Both the position numbers and the translations under genes were made by a program. From Herbaspirillum robiniae (GTDB taxonomy: Bacteria; Pseudomonadota; Gammaproteobacteria; Burkholderiales; Burkholderiaceae_D), in contig NZ_NJGU01000008.1 of assembly GCF_002213415.1 (NCBI RefSeq), positions 186,001 to 250,000 on the forward strand: 64,000 bases of DNA, given 5' to 3'. Of this stretch, positions 17,944 through 26,617 are shown in pieces (positions within the stretch are counted from its first letter, which is position 1; every line of letters begins with the position of its first letter). A model generated the notes under the pieces. The model worked only from the letters and a program-made list of their open reading frames with translations. It ran no database searches and was not told the DNA's origin.

Positions 17944-19731
17944 CTATGTAATGACTGCACGAGAGGGCATTTCGTTTCGGTCGCCCTCACTTCCGACCAG
18001 CGAGCGTAATGCCGCCAATAATTCGTCCCGCCCCAAGGGTTTCAGGAAATAGGCGTCCGCCCCCAGCCCCATGGCCTTGTTTTTGTCGTCTACGTCGGAG
18101 GCGATGATGATCGGCACGTGGCGACGTGATTCGTCATTCTTGATTTGCACCAACCAATGCCAAGAATCCTTTCCTTCCAGCAAAATGTCCAGCAAGACCG
18201 CACGCGGTTCTACGTTACGCCAGATCGTTTCGGCTTCGTTCAGCGTCGAAGCAGCCAGCAGACGAAACTCAGACTGGTGCAGATAGCGTTCGTACAGCAG
18301 CCTCAGCTCTGGTCGATCTTCTATTACCAGAACTGGCAGGCGGACGTCGTCCAAGGCAATACCGGTGATCTCCTCCCGCGGCGTCTGGGGAGCGGAATGC
18401 ATCAGCGGAAGCGAAGCACTGAACGTTGACCCTGAGCCAGGACGACTGCTCACTGCGACAGACCCACCTAGCAACGTTGCAAGCTGACGGCACAGCGGCA
18501 AGCCGAGACCGGTACCTTTGACGTTGCGCTGCAGATGGTTCTCCACCTGGCTGAATTCTTCAAAAATAATGGCTTGCTGATCAATCGGAATTCCGATTCC
18601 GGTGTCGGTCACGGAGAAGCGCACCACTCCTGTCTTGGGTACGACCTCTGCTTTAACGAGGATGCTGCCGCCCTCAGTGAACTTTATGGCATTGGAGATA
18701 AAGTTACGCAAGATCTGCGATACCTTGCCCTCATCGCTGTACATCTCGCAATCAGCCGGGGCTTGAAAACTTAACTGCAGGCGATCAGACACCAGCAACG
18801 GCCGTAACATGCCACGTAAGGCGCTGAACATGTCAGCCACCTGGAATACCGAAGGTCGAATCTCAACTTTCCCGGCCTCGATCTTGGCCATGTCCAATAA
18901 GTCGTTGACGAGTTCTGTCAGTGAATTGGCGCCGTCAAGGATGAAGCGAACCTGCTTCTCCTGCTCCACGCCCAGATCACCGTCGACCCGATCCAGCAAA
19001 AGTTTGGCCAGTGCCCGTATGGAAGACAAGGGTGTACGAAATTCGTGGCTCATGTTGGAAAGAAAACGCGACTTGGCTTGGTCAGCCCGCCGCAAATGCT
19101 CAGCCTTCTCGTCCAGTTCCGCGTAGAGCGCCACTACACCACGATTGGTGTCTTCCAGTTCACGCGTTAGTTGCAAAAGTTCTTCCTGACGGCTCTTGAG
19201 CTCGGCCAGCGTCGTCAGGAGTTCCTGGTTCTGCTGCTGTGCCTCCGATAATGCCATGTCAACCGTAGCAGCAGCTAATGCTCCACCGACTTGCCCTGCG
19301 GCTTGGGCGGTAATCAGTTTTGCCGTACCAGGAAGCAACTTGCGCAAGGAAATATGAGTACCTTTCCCGGCGGAAGTGCGGACCTCAAAAGCGTCCATCA
19401 GCTTTCTGGCGCCGAGCAGTCCGAGTCCCATGCCGGTGCTGGAACGATAATGCCCGGCCAGGATCTCATCCAGATTAGGAATGCCAGGCCCTTTGTCGTG
19501 AACCTCGATGAGCAAAGTTTGCGGAGCGGTGCTTCCTTCTACCGAGAAATCTACGTGACCGCTGCCTACGTAGCGGAACACGTTGCGTGCGAGCTCGGAA
19601 ACGGTGGTGGCAATGCGCACCTGGTCTTGTTGCCCGAAACCACACAATTCGGCGATCTGCCTCGCACGCTGGCGTGCGCCGACAACATCGACTTCACTCC
19701 GGATGGACACCTTCAGCAATCGCAAACTCAT
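17944..19731 (-). CDS. Hybrid kinase with N-terminal RsbT-like ATPase domain
   Basis: A 595-residue protein. Residues 1-135 are an anti-sigma-factor/RsbT-type ATPase domain with N-box ELARNVFRYVGSG, DKGPGIPNL and the glycine loop STGMGLGLLGAR. A coiled coil (about 165-215) leads to HisKA with FLSNMSHEFRTPLSSI, a second ATPase domain of the histidine-kinase kind (NFISNAIKFTEGG, GTGLGLPLCRQL), and a receiver with phosphoacceptor in AVLLDILLEGKDS. It starts in an ATGA overlap with the phosphatase gene. In other Gram-negative stressosome loci a kinase gene follows rsbRST and links the complex to two-component output; this gene holds that position. The extra RsbT-like domain could dock on the STAS complex, which is an inference. 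Confidence 0.9.
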   Translation of the reverse strand: MSLRLLKVSIRSEVDVVGARQRARQIAELCGFGQQDQVRIATTVSELARNVFRYVGSGHVDFSVEGSTAPQTLLIEVHDKGPGIPNLDEILAGHYRSSTGMGLGLLGARKLMDAFEVRTSAGKGTHISLRKLLPGTAKLITAQAAGQVGGALAAATVDMALSEAQQQNQELLTTLAELKSRQEELLQLTRELEDTNRGVVALYAELDEKAEHLRRADQAKSRFLSNMSHEFRTPLSSIRALAKLLLDRVDGDLGVEQEKQVRFILDGANSLTELVNDLLDMAKIEAGKVEIRPSVFQVADMFSALRGMLRPLLVSDRLQLSFQAPADCEMYSDEGKVSQILRNFISNAIKFTEGGSILVKAEVVPKTGVVRFSVTDTGIGIPIDQQAIIFEEFSQVENHLQRNVKGTGLGLPLCRQLATLLGGSVAVSSRPGSGSTFSASLPLMHSAPQTPREEITGIALDDVRLPVLVIEDRPELRLLYERYLHQSEFRLLAASTLNEAETIWRNVEPRAVLLDILLEGKDSWHWLVQIKNDESRRHVPIIIASDVDDKNKAMGLGADAYFLKPLGRDELLAALRSLVGSEGDRNEMPSRAVIT

Positions 19732-20768
19732 GCGGCCACCTCTCGACGGACGACCAGGATGCTGACATCGTCGCGTCCTCGGTAGAAATCACGATACAAC
19801 ACACCGGCGATCAGCGCGGGATGCGCCCGATCTAGTCCGGGATAGCCATCCAGCGACCAGCGGCTTACAAGTCCATCCGAATGCAGAATCAGCAATGCCT
19901 CATCCTGCCACGGTGAATCGAACTGCTGTGCCTTGCGCAAATTGTGTCCGACGATGCCGTTGTGCGACACCAAATGACGCCGCACTCCGCCAATAACGAT
20001 GCAAGCCGCGATATTGCCGACACCTGAAAAACTAACTTTTCCGGCATAGGGATCAATTCGAGCAATCGCAAGCGCCGCGCCGCGTGTGCGCTGTAAGCCG
20101 CGATGCGCGCGCAACACCAGATCAGCCGGTTCCAGCTTAAAAGCAATTTCAGAAATCAGGGAGACGGCCGCATCTGAGGCCTCCGCCGCCGCCTCACCGT
20201 GGCCCAGCCCGTCACTGATCATGAGCAGCGCATTGTCATCGCTGACTGCTGCCCAGACCGCGTCACCACAAGCATGCTCACCGGCCAAGGGCACACAGAT
20301 TAGCCCATTCTTCCATTGCTCGGTCGCGCCGGGCGTTTCCCACACAACTGCGCGCAGTATCGTTCCTTGGTCGGGCAACGTGAAGATTTCAAGCTCGTCG
20401 GATTGGCGTTGTATGGCACCCAAGCCGACCCCATAGCTACCGGCGGTAGACATGCCGTCAGCCATTGAGGACGGCATGTCGCTCATGCCGGCGCCTCCAT
20501 CAATGGCCAGCAATTCGATCCCTCGCACATTTTTTCCATCGCTAGCCAGCGCGTGCACCGTGCGCAGCAGCACTTCGCCGCGTCCAGCGTGTTTGAGAAT
20601 GTTGCTGGCGGCTTCGGTTACTACCAAGGCCAATCGCGCCGCTTCTTCCGAAGGGAAGTCCAACCGGCGCGCGAGGTCAGAACCGGCGCGACGCGCTGCA
20701 GCGACGTCAGCCGATTCATTGATGGCGACCACCTCCTCGGTGCGCGAGGCGGTCAGAACATTTTCCAT
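19728..20768 (-). CDS. RsbT-like ATPase fused to PP2C/SpoIIE phosphatase (RsbX-like)
   Basis: A 346-residue fusion. Residues 1-140 form a HATPase domain of the RsbW/RsbT kind (VVTEAASNILKHAGRGE, GSYGVGLGAIQRQSD). Residues about 150-346 are a PP2C-like SpoIIE phosphatase with metal-binding Asp residues in ALLMISDGLGHGEAA and DDVSILVVRRE. In Bacillus, RsbX is a short PP2C that removes phosphate from RsbS and RsbR and resets the stressosome; this gene's place right after rsbT suggests the same role, now joined to an ATPase domain. Its first 16 bases overlap rsbT and its end overlaps the kinase gene (ATGA). Confidence 0.88.
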   Translation of the reverse strand: MENVLTASRTEEVVAINESADVAAARRAGSDLARRLDFPSEEAARLALVVTEAASNILKHAGRGEVLLRTVHALASDGKNVRGIELLAIDGGAGMSDMPSSMADGMSTAGSYGVGLGAIQRQSDELEIFTLPDQGTILRAVVWETPGATEQWKNGLICVPLAGEHACGDAVWAAVSDDNALLMISDGLGHGEAAAEASDAAVSLISEIAFKLEPADLVLRAHRGLQRTRGAALAIARIDPYAGKVSFSGVGNIAACIVIGGVRRHLVSHNGIVGHNLRKAQQFDSPWQDEALLILHSDGLVSRWSLDGYPGLDRAHPALIAGVLYRDFYRGRDDVSILVVRREVAA

Positions 20769-21163
20769 TTTATGATGGTAACTTCAGTACCAGCGCCGGG
20801 CGCCGTGCGGATATCGAATTCATCAGCCAGGCGCTTGGCGCCAGACAATCCAAGACCCAGTCCACCTCCGGTCGTGTAACCGTCGGTCAGCGCAAGCTCT
20901 ATGTTGTCGATACCCGGCCCTTGATCCGAAAATACCAGACGGATCCCGCGTTTGCTTCCATTGTGCATCTCGACGACATGCGCCTCTCCACCGCCACCAT
21001 AGCGCAGCGTATTGCGTGCCAGTTCACTGGCAGCAGTAACCATCTTGGTCTGCTCCACCAATGAAAAGCCTAAGCGGATCAAATGGTCACGCACGAGTTT
21101 TCTCAATCGAACGACGTCTTCGTCCGACTGGAGTGGCAAGGTCAACTTGCCTCGTTCATCCAC
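20753..21163 (-). CDS. rsbT: RsbT serine/threonine kinase of the stressosome
   Basis: A 136-residue GHKL-type kinase. The N-box ELARNTLRYGGGG (Asn51), the D-box DQGPGI (Asp80) and the glycine-rich loop GGGLGLGLSGAK are complete, so ATP binding is expected. In Bacillus RsbT is held in the stressosome and, on stress, phosphorylates RsbR and RsbS and is released to activate its target. It starts at a GTG (21163) with GAGGTG upstream, 33 bases after rsbS. No RsbU phosphatase gene is present; the released kinase may instead act on the downstream phosphatase or kinases. Confidence 0.93.
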   Translation of the reverse strand: MDERGKLTLPLQSDEDVVRLRKLVRDHLIRLGFSLVEQTKMVTAASELARNTLRYGGGGEAHVVEMHNGSKRGIRLVFSDQGPGIDNIELALTDGYTTGGGLGLGLSGAKRLADEFDIRTAPGAGTEVTIIKWKMF

Positions 21164-21196
21164 CGCGCACCTCGCGCGGCTCCGTAGGGAATTGCA

Positions 21197-21553
21197 TCAA
21201 CTTGCCTCCGACTCAAGCAGCTTGATGCCGCGTTCGACGTTCAAGGCAGTCTTAACACCTTCCAGCGTCAGGCCGAGTTCGACCAGCGTGATGGCCACCG
21301 CTGGCTGCATGCCGACAACAACAGTGCTGGCATCAAGGACGCGCGCCATGGACGCAGTATTGCTGATCATGCGGCCGATAAAAGAATCCACCACATCCAG
21401 CGCAGAGATATCGATCAGGACGCCACGAGCACGGTCGCTGACGATGCGCGAGGTCAGGTCATCCTGCAGCGTCATTGCCAGCCGGTCATGCATGTCGACC
21501 TGGATGGTCACCAGAAGCAGGCGCCCCATGCGCAAAATAGGAATGCGCTCCAT
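21197..21553 (-). CDS. rsbS: RsbS STAS-domain stressosome scaffold
   Basis: A 118-residue single STAS domain. The segment ISALDVVDSFIGRMISN contains Ser57, which matches the Ser phosphorylated by RsbT in Bacillus RsbS (Ser59). RsbS and RsbR build the large icosahedral stressosome that holds RsbT. The gene begins 3 bases after the end of rsbR, so both are surely co-transcribed, and it is followed by rsbT in the usual order. Confidence 0.93.
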   Translation of the reverse strand: MERIPILRMGRLLLVTIQVDMHDRLAMTLQDDLTSRIVSDRARGVLIDISALDVVDSFIGRMISNTASMARVLDASTVVVGMQPAVAITLVELGLTLEGVKTALNVERGIKLLESEAS

Positions 21554-21556
21554 GTC

Positions 21557-22423
21557 TTACTCTGCGCCAGCTTGCACTGCAATACGCGCGCCGGTCTTTT
21601 TGAGTGCGATCATGAACGCATCGGCCAGCGTCGCCTTGGTGATGACATCTTCAAGATTCACTCCCAAGTGCACGATTGTCTGTGCGATCTGCGGCCGAAT
21701 GCCGCTGATAATGCAGTCGGCACCCATCAAGCGAGCTGCAGCAATAGTCTTGAGCAAGTGCTGCGCCACCAGGGTATCGACGGTCGGCACGCCGGTGATG
21801 TCGATGATGGCGATCATGGCGCCGGTCTCAACGATCTTTTGCAACAAATTTTCCATCACGACTTGGGTGCGCGCGCTATCGAGCGTACCGATCAGCGGCA
21901 GCGCCAACACGTTCTGCCACAACTGAACCACCGGAGTGGACAGCTCCATGAGCTCTTGTTGCTGCCGAAGGATGACCTGTTCACGCGCCTTTTGGTGCAC
22001 CTCGATAGTAAAAAGTCCCAGCTTGTCAAACAACGAGCTGGTGTTGGCGATTTCTAAGGCGAGAGTTGCCGGTTCACTGTTCAACGCAGACCGCAAATGC
22101 TCATATAACGGTTCCTTCAAGGCGAAAACGAAGGATGCTGTATCCAGTGGCGAAAATCCCTGTACCGCACGTGTCCTCGATACTTCGCTCAGGAGATGAC
22201 GCAGGTCCGCCCAATCATCGCCGTCGGTATCGTCGCTGGCAGTAGTCTGAAGTGTCTTGGTCAGGATCTGCAGGAATTGCTCGGCCTGGCGGCGGATTTC
22301 GAATTCACCGCCTTTTTCTTTGCGTCCCAACTTTGACGTTAGAGTCTGCAACCAGTTTTCGAGTAGGGATTGTTGATGCTGAACCAGGATCTGGGCCAGT
22401 TGTTCGCTACGTGTGGATGTCAT
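21557..22423 (-). CDS. rsbR: RsbR stressosome sensor-scaffold protein
   Basis: A 288-residue protein with a helical N-terminal sensor domain (about 1-150; resembling the RsbRD N-terminal type, not a LOV or clear globin domain), a linker helix (EQVILRQQQELMELSTP) and a C-terminal STAS domain (about 165-280, ending GIRPQIAQTIVHLGV). Thr180 in LIGT and the Thr residues in GVPTVDT (214-217) lie in the region phosphorylated by RsbT in Bacillus paralogues. The N-terminal domain has two His and no obvious heme-pocket pattern that I can confirm, so the signal is unknown. It is the first gene of the operon, with AAGGA about 10 bases before the ATG; the promoter should lie in 22424-22711. Confidence 0.92.
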   Translation of the reverse strand: MTSTRSEQLAQILVQHQQSLLENWLQTLTSKLGRKEKGGEFEIRRQAEQFLQILTKTLQTTASDDTDGDDWADLRHLLSEVSRTRAVQGFSPLDTASFVFALKEPLYEHLRSALNSEPATLALEIANTSSLFDKLGLFTIEVHQKAREQVILRQQQELMELSTPVVQLWQNVLALPLIGTLDSARTQVVMENLLQKIVETGAMIAIIDITGVPTVDTLVAQHLLKTIAAARLMGADCIISGIRPQIAQTIVHLGVNLEDVITKATLADAFMIALKKTGARIAVQAGAE

Positions 22424-22711
22424 CTTCTTTTTATCCTTAGCAGAGAGCGATGCCGGAGGTCTTTTGGCGCCTACGACATCGTTTGAGAGGGGGCCGTACG
22501 GTGCCGTGGCTAAACCGGCCGCGTGGCCGTCTCATTCTAGAAGGGGACACATTTCTTGCATGTAAGACATTGCCGACACGTCTTGTAGGAAAACAGTCCC
22601 ATCTAGTTCTAGTTCCATTGGGCAATAAATTCTTGCTCTTTATTTAGGCCAGCACCTACGCAATCTCGATTGTCCCCTTTCGGCCAGAAGCGGACGTTCA
22701 AAAATAATGGG

Positions 22712-23581
22712 CTATCCATTCATCCGCCGCAGTTGGTTGATTACGGCGCTGTGGTCGAGATCGCCATCGCCAGATTCGATCATGTTCGAGAATAAGTTGT
22801 CGGCAGTGTTCAACATCGGAAGGGACAGTCCGGCTTTTTGGGCAAAAGCGACGGCCGTTCGAGTGTCCTTCAATTGATACTTGGCGGGGCCACCTGGGGC
22901 AAACTCCGCGTTGATCATTCTTAAAGCGTGCTGGCGCAACGCTGTCGAATCGGCGAATCCACCCAGTAGCGCCTCTCGAACTTTTCCAGGATTTGCGCCT
23001 CCGCGCTCAGCCAAAAGCATGGCTTCGGCCACACTGGCAATGTTAGCTGCGACCATCATTTGGTTCACCAGTTTCGCGAGCTGGCCACACCCTGCGGGAC
23101 CGACATGTGTGGGGCGCCCCATCGTCTGCAGGACAGCTAGTGCAATCTCCCACGCGGTCGCCTCTCCGCCGGCCATGATCGCCAGTGTCGCCTCCTTTGC
23201 ACCCTTTTCACCACCGGATACGGGAGCGTCTACATAGTGAACGCCATGCGCCTTTGCTACAACTGCTTGCTGTTGTGCTGTCTCGACGGGAATTGAACTC
23301 ATCACAATCAACAAAGCGCCCGGCTTCATTGCGGCAATTACGCCTCCTTCGCCCAGCAAGATCTCGTCGCAGGTCGGCCCGGAACTGAGCATGCAAATCA
23401 CAACATCTGCGCCACTTGCGACGTCTCGGGCATTGCCGACGATGTTGGCCCCCCACTTCCTAAGCGAGGATGCTTTGGCTGCCGTACGATTCCAGGCCTT
23501 AATCGAGAATCCCGCGCGAGCCAAATGCTGGGCCATTGGCAGGCCCATGATGCCAGTGCCGATGAATCCGATAGTCTTCAT
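22712..23581 (-). CDS. 3-hydroxyisobutyrate/tartronate semialdehyde dehydrogenase-like
   Basis: A 289-residue NAD(P)-dependent beta-hydroxyacid dehydrogenase. It has the dinucleotide motif GFIGTGIMGLPMA, the substrate motif VDAPVSGGEKGA and the catalytic Lys170 in GQLAKLVNQMM. Family members interconvert 3-hydroxy acids and semialdehydes (GarR, MmsB, GlxR). Its start overlaps the stop of the ABM gene (ATGA), and both follow a SAF-domain dehydrogenase, so it likely catalyses a late step in breaking down a sugar acid or similar small acid. The exact substrate cannot be told. Confidence 0.88.
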   Translation of the reverse strand: MKTIGFIGTGIMGLPMAQHLARAGFSIKAWNRTAAKASSLRKWGANIVGNARDVASGADVVICMLSSGPTCDEILLGEGGVIAAMKPGALLIVMSSIPVETAQQQAVVAKAHGVHYVDAPVSGGEKGAKEATLAIMAGGEATAWEIALAVLQTMGRPTHVGPAGCGQLAKLVNQMMVAANIASVAEAMLLAERGGANPGKVREALLGGFADSTALRQHALRMINAEFAPGGPAKYQLKDTRTAVAFAQKAGLSLPMLNTADNLFSNMIESGDGDLDHSAVINQLRRMNG

Positions 23582-23901
23582 CCGGTCGCTCCTTGAAGAT
23601 GGCGATGAAACTCGCCGAAGCGTACCGGCAGTTCGCGTACCACTAACGCTGGGAAGCCACCTTGGAAGCGTTTTAAGTGAGGTGTTTCCAGATGGAGGTC
23701 GAAGGCGCGACGATCATCGTATAACTCATAGAACAGAACGTGATTACTGCCGGGTAATTGCACCACGTCGAATCGCTGGCAACCGGGCTCACTGTTGACC
23801 GAGTGGTGGGCGTCATCGTGCGCTAGTGCGAGAAAAGCCGGCATACAAGCCGGCTTTACCTCGAACTCGGCGATGACGACAAATGCGTCAGCCTTTGTCA
23901 T
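23578..23901 (-). CDS. ABM-domain quinol monooxygenase-like protein
   Basis: A 107-residue antibiotic biosynthesis monooxygenase (dimeric ferredoxin-like) protein. Typical features are VIAEFEVKP at the start, EPGCQRFDVVQ in the middle and FYELYDDRRAFDLHLETPH with conserved His residues. Family members oxidise quinols or act as cofactor-free monooxygenases, but many in catabolic operons have no known reaction. It lies 9 bases after the SAF-domain dehydrogenase gene and overlaps the next gene by 4 bases. Confidence 0.82.
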   Translation of the reverse strand: MTKADAFVVIAEFEVKPACMPAFLALAHDDAHHSVNSEPGCQRFDVVQLPGSNHVLFYELYDDRRAFDLHLETPHLKRFQGGFPALVVRELPVRFGEFHRHLQGATG

Positions 23902-23910
23902 GCGCGCCCC

Positions 23911-25260
23911 TTAGCGAATATTTCCGCGAGCCTGCTGTTCCATGTCGCGGCGCAAGGCCACCACGTCCAGGTCGTTGAGCAACTCCACATCTTCGAAGCG
24001 CACGATGGTGTCTTTTGCCACTGCGCGCTTCAACTTGACATTGTGGGCGAGGCCGATCGGGAGGGCGCCGATGGCCAGGCTCTTGGTGGCGGGAATAGCA
24101 TTGGCCCAGACCGCGTAGCCACCCTCGCCGTCGAGGAATTCGCCCGGCTTCAGGTCACGTTTGGCAGTTGCCACCGCATCACCGCGGAATTCCTTGGAAC
24201 AGCCGGTCGATTCGCCACGAAGCACGGCCGACAGCACGCTGATGCTGGTTTCCAGGCCGATCATATGGAATGGACGCCACATCGAACCGTACCAGCCCGA
24301 CTTGTCGACCAGGAGTCCATATTGCTTGAAGCAGGCGCGCGCATATTCCGTGGGGGCCTTGAAGGTGACAAAGACGCCGTAGCGGATGTTGTTGAACACC
24401 TCTCGGCCATCCGGCTCTTGGCTGGCAGCGATGTCCACGAGGCCCGAACGCGCCAGCCGGCCACCGTCTGCAGCTGGTTTGAACACGCCGGCCAGGTCAT
24501 GAAGGCCTGTCGGCGGGAAAGCCAGGCCGTCGTCGGGGCAATCGAGGCCGGTACCGTTGGCGACCGCAGCCATTTCGATCGCGGCCTTGGTGCCATCGGT
24601 GAAGGAGTTGTACATCTTCGGGTTGAAGTCGCCCTTGGCAACTTCTTCATCGGTCCAGCCGAAGTAGCCCCAGACGGTGTCGGGCGTGGAATAGCGGTAG
24701 CGTGGCTCGAAATTCATGCCTTTGCCGGCCGAGACCAGCTCGAAGCCGCACGAGCGTACCCAGTCCACCAGTTCGCAGATGATGGCCGGCTGATCGCCGT
24801 AGGCCATGCTGTACACCAGGCCTTTGGCTTTAGCTTTGGATGCCAACAACGGGCCGCACATGCAGTCCGCCTCGACGTTGACCATCACCACGTGTTTGCC
24901 GCCCTCGATTGCGTCAAGCGCATGACGCACGCCGGCGATGGGATGGCCGGTGGCTTCGATAATGCACTCGATCTCTTCGCAGTCGGCCAGCGCGGCGGCA
25001 TTTTCCAGCACACAGGTGGTGCCGTTCTTGACGGCATCACCCAAGGTTTTGGCTGCGTAGCGTTCTTTCGGCCAGCCCACACGATCCAGCGAGGCATGTG
25101 CCTTCTCGATGTTGAGGTCTGCCACCCCCACGATATGCATGCCTTCGATGTGCTGTGCCTGTGCCAACACCATGGAGCCGAACTTACCGGCGCCGATCAG
25201 GCCGACCCGCACCGGGCGGCCGGCGGCCGCGCGCTCGCGCAGCAAGCTGTACAAATTCAT
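23911..25260 (-). CDS. Homoserine dehydrogenase-like oxidoreductase with SAF domain
   Basis: A 449-residue NAD(P)-dependent oxidoreductase. The Rossmann motif VGLIGAGKFGSMV is near residue 20, a substrate domain spans about 150-330, and the C-terminal 100 residues (DLKPGEFLDGEGGYAVWA onward) form a SAF-type domain. It belongs to the broad homoserine dehydrogenase-like group that also holds the DRL (DXR-like) reductoisomerases of Brucella, but its position next to a semialdehyde dehydrogenase and TRAP transporter points to catabolism of a hydroxylated acid. ATG at 25260 follows AAGGA and is preferred to a 37-codon upstream extension. It is the first gene of a three-gene operon. Confidence 0.8.
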   Translation of the reverse strand: MNLYSLLRERAAAGRPVRVGLIGAGKFGSMVLAQAQHIEGMHIVGVADLNIEKAHASLDRVGWPKERYAAKTLGDAVKNGTTCVLENAAALADCEEIECIIEATGHPIAGVRHALDAIEGGKHVVMVNVEADCMCGPLLASKAKAKGLVYSMAYGDQPAIICELVDWVRSCGFELVSAGKGMNFEPRYRYSTPDTVWGYFGWTDEEVAKGDFNPKMYNSFTDGTKAAIEMAAVANGTGLDCPDDGLAFPPTGLHDLAGVFKPAADGGRLARSGLVDIAASQEPDGREVFNNIRYGVFVTFKAPTEYARACFKQYGLLVDKSGWYGSMWRPFHMIGLETSISVLSAVLRGESTGCSKEFRGDAVATAKRDLKPGEFLDGEGGYAVWANAIPATKSLAIGALPIGLAHNVKLKRAVAKDTIVRFEDVELLNDLDVVALRRDMEQQARGNIR

Positions 25261-25430
25261 GTCTCTTCCTTCTCGTAATAGACGGCCACCGCCTGATGCG
25301 GGCGCCGATGCGACTGACTCGTCAAATGCGGCAGGGAGGGGTTCCTTGCCGAGTCTCCTTTTTCGGGGCACCTGCGATATAAATCGACGACGCAGCCAAC
25401 CCGTGCGAAAAAGTTTAATCAGCGCATATT

Positions 25431-25445
25431 GTTAAAACAATTAAC
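25431..25445. promoter_or_regulatory. Inverted repeat upstream of SAF-dehydrogenase operon
   Basis: Perfect 5-bp arms GTTAA and TTAAC separated by five bases, in the 216-base gap between the LysR gene and the SAF-dehydrogenase operon. The AT-rich setting and position make it a candidate operator or promoter element; no binding protein can be named from sequence. Confidence 0.35.
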
Positions 25446-25476
25446 ATTTACGAGAGGAATGATTAGATTTTCTACG

Positions 25477-26397
25477 TTATTTAAAATCCTTCATGCCAGG
25501 AGGGATGAATTGTTCCGCTTGCCAGTGTTTCACCTCCTCGCGCAACCAGTCGAGGAATAGGCTCACTTTCCGTTTGCGCAAGCTGTCCACCGGGCAAACT
25601 ACCCATTGCGTGGTCTGAACCACGCGGGGTGGGTTCTTTATCGGGCACACAAGAGTACCGTCACGTAGTTCGCGCCACATCATCAGGGAGCTTTCCAGTG
25701 CCAAGCCAATTCCATCGGCCGCGGCATCGATGGCCATGTGGCTGCGGTCGAACAAGACACGACTCATCTGAGTTGACGGCGTGATCTTGTTGAGCGAAAA
25801 CCAGGTCGGCCATTGCACCTGTGATTTCACCGACTGAATCAACCGGTGATGCACCAGTTCATCTACCGAGAGGCTACCAGCCGGGGCATAGTCTGGCCGG
25901 CAGACCGGAAAGAACAATTCTTCAGCCAGCGCTTCCGTGTAGAGCCCGGGCCATTGCCCGCGCCCATGGCGAATCTCCACATCAACGGTCTCGCGCGTGA
26001 AGTCGGTGACTTCGTTAGTACCGTTTAGACGCACCTCGAGATCGGGATTGGCGTCGAGAAACCCCTTCAAGCGCGGGAGTAGCCATTTGCTCGACAGCGT
26101 CGGCGTCGCCCGCACGGTCAACAGTGTGATCGGGCGCAGGCCGCGGATGCTCTGGGTAGCTTCAGAGATGCGGTCGATTTCCTCTGCAATCATGGAAAAA
26201 TAGCGCTCTCCCGCTTCGGTCAGCGCCACACCACGACCGACTTTCACCATAAGCGATGTCCCCAGATGAGTCTCCAATGACTGGATCTGCTGACTTACCG
26301 CGGATGGCGTGACATTAAGCTCCTCAGCTGCCGCTGAGATGCTGCCGGAGCGGGCTGCTGCATGGAAGACACTTATTGCGCGCAAGGGTAGGTACAT
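25477..26397 (-). CDS. LysR-family regulator (GcvA-like)
   Basis: A 306-residue LysR regulator. The winged helix-turn-helix occupies residues 1-65 (SGSISAAAEELNVTPSAVSQQIQ) and the effector domain about 90-300, with GIGLALES typical of the GcvA-like branch. It lies between the SAF-dehydrogenase operon (downstream, same strand) and the divergent TRAP transporter genes, and so probably controls both in response to their substrate. The ATG at 26397 is the first Met before the helix-turn-helix. Confidence 0.9.
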   Translation of the reverse strand: MYLPLRAISVFHAAARSGSISAAAEELNVTPSAVSQQIQSLETHLGTSLMVKVGRGVALTEAGERYFSMIAEEIDRISEATQSIRGLRPITLLTVRATPTLSSKWLLPRLKGFLDANPDLEVRLNGTNEVTDFTRETVDVEIRHGRGQWPGLYTEALAEELFFPVCRPDYAPAGSLSVDELVHHRLIQSVKSQVQWPTWFSLNKITPSTQMSRVLFDRSHMAIDAAADGIGLALESSLMMWRELRDGTLVCPIKNPPRVVQTTQWVVCPVDSLRKRKVSLFLDWLREEVKHWQAEQFIPPGMKDFK

Positions 26398-26427
26398 ACG
26401 CTCACCGTTTAATTTTTCTACAAGTTA

Positions 26428-26454
26428 GTGAAAAATAAATTAATTGTACTTCAC
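26428..26454. promoter_or_regulatory. Candidate LysR operator, GTGAA-N17-TTCAC
   Basis: Inverted repeat with arms GTGAA and TTCAC 17 bases apart in the divergent LysR/TRAP intergenic region, in an AT-rich stretch. Its placement just upstream of the LysR start and about 165 bases before the TRAP gene fits an autoregulatory LysR site; the assignment is by position only. Confidence 0.4.
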
Positions 26455-26617
26455 CAATAAACCTTTTAAATTCAATCACGAACTCATTTCGGCGCCATGT
26501 TGTACGGTACCCAGCGAGAGTCGCGCGCAGCCAGAGAGTTGCGCTTTCAGGACGCGATAGCATGCCCGGAAATCCGGCGGCGACGCTCCTCCGACACAAG
26601 AAAACAGGAGACAAAGC

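Noticed and set aside
24043..25278. 411-codon plus-strand frame opposite the SAF-domain dehydrogenase
   Set aside because: A shadow of a GC-rich gene: His/Gly/Asp-rich composition without domains, while the minus strand encodes a complete Rossmann-SAF protein.
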